A DNA stretch of 5,962 nucleotides, taken from an uncultured Clostridia bacterium. Lineage in GTDB: Bacteria; Bacillota; Clostridia; TANB77; CAG-508. Every line of letters starts with the position of its first letter. Position 1 is the first letter of the stretch. The translations under genes were made by a program, and so were the position numbers. The notes beneath the pieces are model-generated. The model worked only from the letters and a program-made list of their open reading frames with translations, did not search any database and was not told where the DNA came from. The stretch lies in the NCBI GenBank assembly GCA_934131055.1, contig CAKOZB010000086.1:1-5962 (forward strand), in the 5' to 3' direction. Positions 1 to 5,962 of the stretch are shown here, in pieces.

Positions 1-1996
1 CTGCTGCTATCTGGTCTGAATTCATATCTGCCACTGGAGTTCCTTGTGGCGCCTCTATCTGGCCATTTTGTTCCTGCATTGCTGCTATTTCATCCGCAGT
101 CATTTCCGATGCTGGTTTTTCATTTTGTGCAGCAGCAGCCCCAGCTGCAAATCCAATTCCTGCACCAGCCGCAGCTCCTGCTCCAGCCGCAGTCGCTGTT
201 TGAACTGTATTTCCTGTTGCGTCTAATCCCATTGCATCATCAGCTAATGTGTCCATAGCATTTGCTTTATTTGGATTTGAAAATCTTACGCCCTTCTCTC
301 CTTTAGGTCCATCTCCACCTTTCTTTGGTGGTGGTCCTTTCTTAATCATATTAAACGCTTGTGAAGCAAGAGCTCCTCCTGCAAATCCTCCAAGCTTGTC
401 TTCTGTATTTCCTTTGATACCAAACATTTGCTTTACAATCTTCTCTGCTGGTACTATAAATGCAAGTGCAACTATTGCATATAATAAGTTGTTTGCTGCA
501 ATAGATAATGCTGAGGATACAAATACTGTATATAATAACATATGTAATGGTTGTAATAAAGCGTAAAACATATACTCTTTAAACCAATAGTTAAATGCCT
601 GCGCCTTACCATCTTTGATTTTATCAAGTGGATATGTCAGGGCAACCATTGGTGCTATTATTGTAAAGAAAGCAAGCATTAGTAATCTTTTCAAATATAC
701 AATCGAAAAATATATCGTATATCCAGTTAAGGTAATATATAATATTGTATATCCAATTTTTAGAGATATACTATCATAATCCGCTTTTATTCTTGCAAGT
801 CCCGTAAAATTACTTTTAAATTTTATTGCTACACCATTTGTTTCTGTGAAAGTATTGTTTCCCGTTTTATCTGTAAGTTCTATTATTACTTGTTGTATTC
901 TTCCCTGACTAGTTGTATTTCCAGCCAAAACGTCTGTCACAGTTTCACTCATAGTCATTGTAAAAGCCATTATATAGTGCATAAAAAATATCAAACACAA
1001 AGCTACTACCCAGTCCACAAAAAATTGTTTATACTTTGCTTTATCTCCTGCACTCGAACTTATAACAATTCTAATTCCAATATATAGCAATGCTGATAAA
1101 AGTCCTACTATAGCTATATTTCTCAAAGCCACATACCATGTTGAAACTGTTCCTCTTAGTTTCTCAACTATTGATTTGCTACTTCCACCCAATTCTTGTT
1201 TATGGTCATTCTCTGTTTTAAAAAAGTTTGCATCAAGAGCCGATACATTTCCAGCAAAAATTTCTGCAGGAGTTAATTTTATATCAGCAATTGTATAACC
1301 TCCTAGAGGTCCATCAATATAATCTTTTACAATTTTCTCTGTAGGAAGATTTGATTCATCTCCATCTTCTACCTTATTAGTACTAACTACATCTGTTATT
1401 GTTGTTGGGGAATCAAAAAAGCCTCTGTCATAATGTATTGGTGAATTATCTCCTATTAACATTATCTGAATTAGTCTATTTACACCGTCTCCAATTCCTT
1501 GTAGAAGTGATGCGATTGGGTCTATCAATAATCCACCTGCTTTATCACCTTCTGCTCCCTCTAAATCGGAAGTTTCTCCCCAATAAGACGTATCTGCACT
1601 CGCATATCCATCGTCATCCACTGGTATATTATACTTTTTTATTTCTTCTTCTGTTGGTTGAAGTTTTATATTATACACGGAATATGTAGTTCCTGTATCT
1701 GCCATTTCTTCCATTATTCCTAACGTATTCGCTTCTGTTGCATGATTTTTTATTACTTCCAGTGCCTGTTCAGGGGTTATGTTCCATTTATTAGCCAAAT
1801 TTTTCACAGCTTGGCTTGTAGCAGATACCTCTTGTTTTATATCCATACTTCCAACAGTAAGTTTTTCGTACTCCTCAAGTGACATCCATTTCTCAACTGC
1901 CCATGCTTTTGTACTCATAATAAAGTTGCACATTATCATTATTATAATAATTGCTGTAATCTTTTGTATTGACTTTTTGTTTATTATCTTATGCAT
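1..1996 (-). CDS. VirB6/TrbL-like polytopic membrane protein of a type IV secretion system (C-terminus cut off by window edge)
   Basis: The frame is open from ATG at 1996 to the left edge: 665 codons read without a stop, and the C-terminus lies outside. The start is set by GGAGG at 2006-2002, 5 bases upstream, and lies 15 bases after the virB4 stop. Residues 1-33 look like a Sec signal peptide: basic N-terminus (KIINKKSIQK), Ile/Met-rich core, then A-W-A at 31-33 before VEKW. Residues 34 to about 285 are hydrophilic, acidic and probably extracellular; I do not recognise them. Hydrophobic segments follow at about 293-312, 329-348, 413-435, 438-455, 476-496 and 503-516. The basic loop GDKAKYKQ (317-324) is probably cytoplasmic. 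The tail (about 518 on) is basic and Pro/Gly-rich, then Ala/Gly-rich (604-623), then repetitive. Position after virB4 and the helix pattern fit the channel-forming VirB6/TrbL superfamily. Membrane topology beyond the second helix is uncertain. The family call is by architecture and context, not by a diagnostic motif. Confidence 0.82.
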   Translation of the reverse strand, partial: MHKIINKKSIQKITAIIIIMIMCNFIMSTKAWAVEKWMSLEEYEKLTVGSMDIKQEVSATSQAVKNLANKWNITPEQALEVIKNHATEANTLGIMEEMADTGTTYSVYNIKLQPTEEEIKKYNIPVDDDGYASADTSYWGETSDLEGAEGDKAGGLLIDPIASLLQGIGDGVNRLIQIMLIGDNSPIHYDRGFFDSPTTITDVVSTNKVEDGDESNLPTEKIVKDYIDGPLGGYTIADIKLTPAEIFAGNVSALDANFFKTENDHKQELGGSSKSIVEKLRGTVSTWYVALRNIAIVGLLSALLYIGIRIVISSSAGDKAKYKQFFVDWVVALCLIFFMHYIMAFTMTMSETVTDVLAGNTTSQGRIQQVIIELTDKTGNNTFTETNGVAIKFKSNFTGLARIKADYDSISLKIGYTILYITLTGYTIYFSIVYLKRLLMLAFFTIIAPMVALTYPLDKIKDGKAQAFNYWFKEYMFYALLQPLHMLLYTVFVSSALSIAANNLLYAIVALAFIVPAEKIVKQMFGIKGNTEDKLGGFAGGALASQAFNMIKKGPPPKKGGDGPKGEKGVRFSNPNKANAMDTLADDAMGLDATGNTVQTATAAGAGAAAGAGIGFAAGAAAAQNEKPASEMTADEIAAMQEQNGQIEAPQGTPVADMNSDQIAA
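2..106 (-). repeat. Repeat in the C-terminal tail of the VirB6-like protein
   Basis: Residues 631-639 (EMTADEIAA, bases 106-80) recur as residues 657-665 (DMNSDQIAA, bases 28-2), 26 residues or 78 bases later. Five residues are identical (M, D, I, A, A) and the rest are mostly conservative. The second copy touches the window edge, so more copies may follow outside. Confidence 0.55.
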
Positions 1997-2001
1997 TACT
2001 T

Positions 2002-2006
2002 CCTCC
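2002..2006 (-). promoter_or_regulatory. Ribosome binding site of the VirB6-like gene
   Basis: GGAGG, within AGAGGGAGGA, lies 5 bases before the ATG at 1996 in the 15-base gap after virB4. It supports a real start for the long frame that leaves the window on the left. Confidence 0.85.
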
Positions 2007-2011
2007 CTCTA

Positions 2012-3982
2012 TTATGATTTTCTTTGATTATTTTCCATCATCTTGTTTAGGTTTGTTTCAACAAACTCAAACTCTTTTGCAGTTGGTGTTATTTGCAATA
2101 TTGCAGTATCTCCTCCAACTTTCAATAATCCTTCTCCTTTGTTGCATGTTACTAAAAATCCTGCTTCACCTTCACTAAGTTTGAATACTTCTTTTAGGTA
2201 TTGAATTTCAGATTTATCTTGTGCTAGTAATAACTTTGTATCTGATGATGTTAAAACTGCTTGTACTTCTGGTTTCTCATAGAAGTCTTGGAATCTCTGA
2301 GAAATTATTGCCAGTGATACGTTTCTTTTTCTTGCACGTCTTGCCATTGTGTTTAAGAAGTCTACAGCTTCTGGGTATGGTAATAGCATCCATGCCTCAT
2401 CAACCAAAACTCTCTTCTTAGCAGCTTTTCTTCTATCTTCGCTGTTTTTCTTAACGTATTTTTCCCATATCCAAGAAAGTAGTATTTGTTGTGCAAGTGG
2501 TCTCGCAAATCTTTCTTCCAGCTGTGATATGTCTAGGTTTATAAATAATGTTCCATCTAATAAATCAAATGTAGATTGTCCGTCAAAATATGCCATCTGG
2601 CCATCATATTCTCTTATGTATTGTTTCATAACTTTTAACAAATAGCTGTAATGAAATCTGTAATCTTGGTTTGTATTGCTTTCTGCATTTCTTTGTAAAC
2701 GCTTATACCATGACCCAATTGTTGGCATTTTCTTTCTTGCTCTTCCTAATATGTCTCCGTTGCCTCTTCCAGCTGCTTCATATAAACTCATTGGGTCACT
2801 TGTTATTCCATATGCTGCATACTCTTGTGCAACAGATTCTGCAATAATTTGCTTTGTTACCTCATTAATATCTTGGCTTCTTGTACTACCTCTTGCCATT
2901 GTAAGTAGCGCTTGTGTAACGTCCTCTACTTTGTTTTCTACGTTTAATACAGCTCTTTCTCTTCCTGTTATTTCGTCTTTTACAACTTCGGTTTCTATAT
3001 CAAAAACATTTATAACTGTTTTTGAGTTAGGGCTTAATACAACATTTATTCCGCCTAAACTTTCTGCAACTATGCTATACTCGCCTTCGGCATCTAGTGC
3101 TAAACTTTGTATTCCCATAAGCACTGCAGACCTTGATATTAAAGTTTTCATTGTTACAGATTTACCAGCACCAGACTTAGCAAATATAACCATGTTATAG
3201 TTTGTAAGTGAGCTATGGAAGTTATCAAATAATATTGGTACGCCAGTTTGTTTATTAAATCCAAGTGGAATACCTGTTGAGTGTCCAACTTCTGATGTAG
3301 TAAATGGGAATACTGTTCCCATAGATCTACGGTCAAATGTATGTGTTTTTCTTATTTTATCTTCTGCCAAAGGTAAATTGCTTTGGAAAGCCTCTTCTTG
3401 CATTGCCCATGCACTTTTTATTCCAACCAAAGATTTCGACATTTCTGTTGCTAATAGTTTAGTAAGCTTGTCTAAATCTTCCAAACTATATGCAAACAGT
3501 GTAGACACTACAGATGCTTCATAAAGTTTATTAAATCCTGCAGCAATCTCATCTCTTAAGCTTTCTGCCTCATATCTTTTTTGGGCTAAGTTGCTTTCTC
3601 TATTGATATTTCCTCTGTCTGCAGCAACAATTCTTTCTGTCTCCAACTCATTTATTGTTCTGTTTAACTCGTTTTGAGACCTAGATTCTTGAATTGGTGT
3701 AATGTATATTGATGTATTTATGTCTCCAAACATATACATATCTCTAAATAATTCTGGGAATGTACACATTCTTGGTAATGCAGAAACGAAGAAGCTTCTA
3801 GCATATCTTTTTACATTTGATATAATCTCTAAGTGGTCAATATTACTTGCGTCTATTCCAGAAGGTGCAATTAATTCTTTTATTGTTTTCTTGTGCAATA
3901 TTGGAATTTGCTCATCACTCGTATAATCATTTCTTTGAAATTGAAAATCATTATTAGTAGCTTTACGTTTTTTATTGAACAT
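2012..3982 (-). CDS. virB4: VirB4/TrsE-family type IV secretion ATPase
   Basis: A 656-residue cytoplasmic ATPase that would energise assembly of, or transfer through, a type IV secretion channel. Residues 1 to about 230 resemble the VirB4 N-terminal domain (YARSFFVSALPR at 60-71, then a charged helical hairpin around 100-150). The RecA-like domain follows. Walker A is AKSGAGKS at 268-275 (K274, S275). LDAEGEY at 296-302 matches the family motif after Walker A. A helical insertion covers about 350-470. Walker B is RVLVDEAW at 524-531 (D528, E529). ARKRNVSLAIISQ at 550-562 carries the conserved basic patch and Gln, and DTKLLLAQ at 581-588 is the following family motif. All catalytic residues are present and there is no membrane segment. 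It is somewhat shorter than the roughly 800-residue Gram-negative VirB4. The start overlaps the previous gene by 11 bases; AAGGAG at 3998-3993 lies 10 bases upstream. The symbol is family-level. Confidence 0.95.
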   Translation of the reverse strand: MFNKKRKATNNDFQFQRNDYTSDEQIPILHKKTIKELIAPSGIDASNIDHLEIISNVKRYARSFFVSALPRMCTFPELFRDMYMFGDINTSIYITPIQESRSQNELNRTINELETERIVAADRGNINRESNLAQKRYEAESLRDEIAAGFNKLYEASVVSTLFAYSLEDLDKLTKLLATEMSKSLVGIKSAWAMQEEAFQSNLPLAEDKIRKTHTFDRRSMGTVFPFTTSEVGHSTGIPLGFNKQTGVPILFDNFHSSLTNYNMVIFAKSGAGKSVTMKTLISRSAVLMGIQSLALDAEGEYSIVAESLGGINVVLSPNSKTVINVFDIETEVVKDEITGRERAVLNVENKVEDVTQALLTMARGSTRSQDINEVTKQIIAESVAQEYAAYGITSDPMSLYEAAGRGNGDILGRARKKMPTIGSWYKRLQRNAESNTNQDYRFHYSYLLKVMKQYIREYDGQMAYFDGQSTFDLLDGTLFINLDISQLEERFARPLAQQILLSWIWEKYVKKNSEDRRKAAKKRVLVDEAWMLLPYPEAVDFLNTMARRARKRNVSLAIISQRFQDFYEKPEVQAVLTSSDTKLLLAQDKSEIQYLKEVFKLSEGEAGFLVTCNKGEGLLKVGGDTAILQITPTAKEFEFVETNLNKMMENNQRKS

Positions 3983-5132
3983 TAGCTTTCTTCTCCTTCC
4001 TTACTTTTTCTTTTGCTTTCTCTGCAACGTCTTTTCCAAGCATTGCTTCGTTTTCTTGAATTATAAGTTGTGCTAAGTTATTTATTATGTCATCTTCTGT
4101 TTCAACTTTTCTTTGATATTCTCTTTCTTTTTCTGTTTGAACTTGTGAAATCTTGTCACTTGCTAAGTTAACAGCTGCATCTTCTATTTGTTTGTCTAGT
4201 AATTCCATCTTCTTATCCATATAATCTGGTGCAGTTGAATATAATTCGTTGTATCCAGCTTTTATAGCTTTATCTACACCATATACCTCTGCATCGTCTC
4301 TGTTATATGCAAAATATAGTAAATCTGCAAGTTCTGTTGATGAAAGTACTCTTCCCATCACTCCTGATACAGATAAAGTTCTTATTATAGCCTGTGCTCT
4401 TGTGTATAATTCCGAGAAAGCCATCTCCCTAACTTCATCTTTGTCAAAATCATTTTGTCCAAGTTCTTCTGAATAATATGGAATTACAATATAATATTTT
4501 TTGTTTAATATATTTCTATTTAAACTCATCTTTTCTGTATTGTATATAATGTCTTTACCATATTCATATAAGTTTTTGTCTTTAGTGAACTCATATAAAG
4601 CTTGTTTTTTCTGTTCTGCTGTTGCATTTGGTGATGCCATTATGTTTTGATATCTCATCTTTTGTCTACTATATTCTTGTTCTATTTTATCAACTTCTGC
4701 TTTATAAGTTTGGATGCTACTCTCCAAGTTAATTTTTCTTGTTTGTGTATATATTTGAACTGGGTGTGATAAAGTGTTTAAAAATTGTATGAATCCTTCT
4801 TCAACTCCAACCTTTTCTGCTTGTGACATTAAGTCGTAGTTAATACCTTGGCATTCAACAACCATTACATATCTTGCACCTTTTTTCTGTATAATCATGT
4901 TATCTTCAATTTTATCGAATTCCATAAAATCGAAAACTGAACCAACATTAAAAGTTTTTGATGAAGATTTTTTTACTGGTTTAGACTCTGCTACTGCACT
5001 GTCTTCTTTCTCCTTTTGTTTTTCTTTAACTTTCATGTTTAAATATATAAAAATAAGTGCTACTGCCAAAGCAAACATTATCGCTAGCATTACATATAAT
5101 ATAATCGTTAAAAATGATGTATTATCTGTCAT
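3972..5132 (-). CDS. Membrane-anchored TraC-like / VirB4 N-domain-like conjugation protein without ATPase domain
   Basis: A 386-residue protein with one N-terminal membrane helix (about 8-32), a basic/acidic linker (33-60), a folded domain (about 64-280) and a highly charged, probably coiled-coil C-terminus (about 303-386, ending KEKVRKEKKANVQ). The folded domain carries FMEFDKIEDNMIIQKKGARY (69-88), QGINYDLMSQAEK (95-107) and FLNTLSHPVQIYTQTRKINL (117-136). This pattern is familiar from the N-terminal domain of TraC/VirB4-type conjugation ATPases. No Walker A or B follows, so it is not an ATPase. The ATG at 5132 is preferred over ATGs further upstream: AAGGAGGA at 5148-5141 sits at a suitable distance from it, and starting there leaves only an 11-base overlap with the upstream gene. 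Lying between prgI-like and virB4, it probably tethers or partners VirB4 at the membrane; that role is inferred. It corresponds in position to TrsD/TraD-type genes of Gram-positive conjugation operons, an uncertain comparison. Confidence 0.8.
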   Translation of the reverse strand: MTDNTSFLTIILYVMLAIMFALAVALIFIYLNMKVKEKQKEKEDSAVAESKPVKKSSSKTFNVGSVFDFMEFDKIEDNMIIQKKGARYVMVVECQGINYDLMSQAEKVGVEEGFIQFLNTLSHPVQIYTQTRKINLESSIQTYKAEVDKIEQEYSRQKMRYQNIMASPNATAEQKKQALYEFTKDKNLYEYGKDIIYNTEKMSLNRNILNKKYYIVIPYYSEELGQNDFDKDEVREMAFSELYTRAQAIIRTLSVSGVMGRVLSSTELADLLYFAYNRDDAEVYGVDKAIKAGYNELYSTAPDYMDKKMELLDKQIEDAAVNLASDKISQVQTEKEREYQRKVETEDDIINNLAQLIIQENEAMLGKDVAEKAKEKVRKEKKANVQ

Positions 5133-5475
5133 TTGTATTTTCCTCCTTATCATCATAGATGTAAATTTTGTTTCTCTTTTGTTTAAATTTTATTGCTCTT
5201 TTTATTACATCGTCTACGTTTTCGCCACCCACAACTTTAGTTGCCTTTAATATACCTATGTTTGGTACTTTTAACATTCCTATTGAATACCCAATTAATG
5301 CACATAATACAACCATAGCAATTCCAACAACGGTTAGGCTCATTAGCTTAAATATTAAATAAAATATTAATCCAACGCCAACTCCTACTGCACTATATAT
5401 TAAGCTTTTTGTTGTAAAAATGAATAGAATTCTACCTTCTCCTTTTACATTTCTAGGCACATTATATGTTCCCAT
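5122..5475 (-). CDS. PrgI-family type IV secretion membrane protein
   Basis: A 117-residue inner-membrane protein. The cytoplasmic N-terminus MGTYNVPRNVKGEGRILF is characteristic of PrgI-family proteins in Clostridia-type conjugation operons. Two adjacent hydrophobic segments follow at about 24-43 and 45-66, then a basic tail with KVPNIGIL (69-76), GGENVDDVIKRAIKF (83-97) and KQKRNKIYIYDD (98-109). The family takes the place of VirB3 in Gram-positive type IV secretion systems, next to VirB4, as it does here. The start at 5475 is chosen over an in-frame ATG at 5523 because GGAGGA at 5486-5481 lies 6 bases upstream and the protein then begins at the conserved MGTYNVP. The upstream extension would also run through the promoter -10 box. 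Its last 11 bases overlap the start of the next gene, so translation is probably coupled. Confidence 0.9.
   Translation of the reverse strand: MGTYNVPRNVKGEGRILFIFTTKSLIYSAVGVGVGLIFYLIFKLMSLTVVGIAMVVLCALIGYSIGMLKVPNIGILKATKVVGGENVDDVIKRAIKFKQKRNKIYIYDDKEENTNDR
5141..5148 (-). promoter_or_regulatory. Ribosome binding site fixing the TraC-like start
   Basis: AAGGAGGA on the minus strand inside the 3' end of the PrgI-like gene, with 9 bases between GGAGG and the ATG at 5132. Upstream in-frame ATGs at 5156 and 5153 lie before the site and are disfavoured. Confidence 0.8.
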
Positions 5476-5480
5476 AGACT

Positions 5481-5486
5481 TCCTCC
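5481..5486 (-). promoter_or_regulatory. Ribosome binding site fixing the PrgI-like start
   Basis: GGAGGA on the minus strand, with 6 bases between GGAGG and the ATG at 5475. No comparable site precedes the in-frame ATG at 5523, so this site decides the start. Confidence 0.85.
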
Positions 5487-5511
5487 GTTTTAACATAATA
5501 TTATATATTAA

Positions 5512-5541
5512 ATTATAGCACATATTGTAACAAAATGTAAC
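5512..5541 (-). promoter_or_regulatory. Probable sigma-A promoter for the prgI-traC-virB4-virB6 operon
   Basis: On the minus strand, a consensus TATAAT (5517-5512) is preceded by TG one base upstream (5520-5519), forming an extended -10 element TGCTATAAT. GTTACA (5541-5536), 18 bases upstream, matches the -35 consensus TTGACA at four of six positions. Transcription would start near 5505, leaving about 30 bases of leader containing the GGAGGA ribosome site. It sits just downstream of the terminator, where a second promoter would be needed. Confidence 0.65.
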
Positions 5542-5613
5542 CTAAAAACAAAAAAAAGTGCATTTACATGCACTTTTAATTTTATTGTAATACTTATGTA
5601 ATACTCGTGTAAC
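5526..5613. repeat. Five phased TGTAAC/TGTAAT hexamers in the pilin-prgI intergenic region
   Basis: On the plus strand, TGTAAC occurs at 5526-5531, 5536-5541 and 5608-5613, and TGTAAT at 5586-5591 and 5597-5602. The last three copies start exactly 11 bases apart, two of them extended to TGTAATACT; the first two start 10 bases apart. The copy at 5536 coincides with the predicted -35 box. Spacing near one helical turn is what a protein-binding operator would show, but AT-rich DNA makes such hexamers fairly common. Function is unproven. Confidence 0.45.
5550..5577 (-). terminator. Intrinsic-type terminator after the pilin gene
   Basis: On the minus strand, AAAAGTGCAT and ATGCACTTTT form a perfect 10-bp stem with a GTAA loop (5577-5554). 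Eight consecutive T, four of them in the stem, then follow, with a further G and five T to 5544. The stem has only three G-C pairs, so termination is likely partial. It starts 37 bases after the pilin stop codon. On the plus strand the stem is followed by TTTTAATTTTATT, a poorer tail, and no plus-strand gene ends here. Confidence 0.72.
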
Positions 5614-5614
5614 A

Positions 5615-5962
5615 TTATTTTCCTGATACAGAATTTGCTAATGAGTAAATAACTCTAACTAATGATGTTCCGGCAAATATAAGAACTGCACCAACTATGT
5701 ATGGTATCATTGTTTTCTTGTATTCTGCTTTTTCAGAAGCACTACCAATCATGTATTTAATACCAATAATTAACAGAATTATTACAGCAATAACAATTCC
5801 CACAACATTTATTATTGTTACTACATTATTTCCCACTGTAGTTAAACTACTTGTTTCAACTTTTCCATCGCCTTTTAGTTTATCCAAAACATCTGTTGTA
5901 CTATCAGCAAATACTGTTCCAGCTATTGAAGTAACTAACATTACAACAAGTAATAAAGTTGA
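5615..5962 (-). CDS. Type IV secretion pilin-like protein (VirB2/TrbC-type), 5' end outside the window
   Basis: The frame stays open to the right edge (STLLLVV precedes the Met at 5941), so the start codon is beyond 5962. The Met at 5941 lies inside the hydrophobic core of a signal peptide, not at its start. Cleavage is predicted after TVFA, giving a mature protein of about 96 residues beginning DSTTDVLDKLKGDG. Counting from that Met, a soluble stretch (13-38) is followed by a membrane helix (about 40-62), a short polar loop with GSASEKAEYKK (66-76), and a second helix (about 78-101) ending in LANSVSGK. Signal peptide plus two helices with a basic loop is the VirB2/TrbC pilin architecture, and GIKYMIGSASEKAEYKK is typical of the Gram-positive T4SS pilin family. 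It probably assembles into an envelope-spanning fibre or scaffold. It is separated from the downstream operon by a terminator and a promoter. Confidence 0.85.
   Translation of the reverse strand, partial: STLLLVVMLVTSIAGTVFADSTTDVLDKLKGDGKVETSSLTTVGNNVVTIINVVGIVIAVIILLIIGIKYMIGSASEKAEYKKTMIPYIVGAVLIFAGTSLVRVIYSLANSVSGK

Noticed and set aside
285..340. Collagen-like Gly-X-Y run (GPP-PKK-GGD-GPK-GEK-GVR) in the VirB6-like tail
   Set aside because: There are only six triplets, one of which lacks the glycine, in a segment that is probably cytoplasmic; composition bias is enough to explain it.
249..566. A 105-codon open frame on the plus strand
   Set aside because: It is antisense to the C-terminal region of the VirB6-like gene; its Pro/Phe/Ser-rich content simply mirrors the Gly/Lys-rich coding strand.
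1922..1937. Possible lipoprotein cysteine (C23) in the VirB6-like signal peptide
   Set aside because: The residues before it (MIM) do not fit a lipobox, and an AWA signal peptidase I site follows ten residues later.
2676..3200. A 174-codon open frame on the plus strand
   Set aside because: It lies opposite the Walker A to mid-domain part of virB4, which has clear motifs; the plus frame gives no recognisable protein and has no place in the operon.
4897..5250. A 117-codon open frame on the plus strand
   Set aside because: It spans the junction of the PrgI-like and TraC-like genes on the opposite strand and shows no family signature.
5476..5523. N-terminal extension of the PrgI-like protein from an ATG at 5523
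   Set aside because: It would run through the predicted -10 region and lacks a good ribosome site; the conserved N-terminus begins at 5475 after GGAGGA.
1..5962. CRISPR array, tRNA/rRNA, insertion sequence or attachment sites
   Set aside because: No regularly spaced long repeats, no tRNA-like cloverleaf, no transposase and no flanking inverted repeats were seen; almost all of the window is coding.

Overview
The window is AT-rich (about one third G+C by eye). It has strong GGAGG-type ribosome binding sites, tightly packed genes and standard codon use (TGG for Trp, no in-frame TGA). This points to a low-GC Gram-positive bacterium, most likely a Clostridia-type Firmicute. I cannot name the species, nor say whether the locus is on a plasmid, an integrative conjugative element or the chromosome.

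Every supported gene lies on the minus strand, so the locus reads from right to left. It is the core of a Gram-positive type IV secretion (conjugation) apparatus. In transcription order: (1) a small two-helix pilin-like protein with a signal peptide, its 5' end beyond the right edge (5962-5615); (2) a 139-base intergenic region (5614-5476) with an intrinsic-type hairpin plus T-run, five phased TGTAAC/T hexamers and a good extended -10 promoter; (3) a PrgI-family inner-membrane protein (5475-5122); (4) a membrane-anchored protein resembling the N-terminal TraC/VirB4 domain without an ATPase domain (5132-3972); (5) the VirB4-type ATPase (3982-2012); (6) a large VirB6/TrbL-like polytopic membrane protein with a secreted N-terminal domain, running off the left edge (1996-2). 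This last frame is open through one third of the window and has no stop codon inside it.

Genes 3-6 form a compact operon. Junctions 3/4 and 4/5 each overlap by exactly 11 bases, and 5/6 is separated by 15 bases. The pilin-like gene is set apart by the terminator and promoter, which suggests that pilin and machinery are made in different amounts. By family knowledge, VirB4 would power assembly or substrate transfer at the membrane; the PrgI, TraC-like and VirB6-like proteins would form the membrane platform and channel; the pilin-like protein would be the repeating or scaffold subunit. No relaxase, coupling protein (VirD4), cell-wall hydrolase or integrase is visible here.

The most interesting observations are a helix-loop-helix motif shared by the pilin and the VirB6-like protein, the two-polypeptide arrangement of VirB4-like domains, the uncharacterised extracellular domain of the VirB6-like protein, and the phased hexamer cluster at the promoter.
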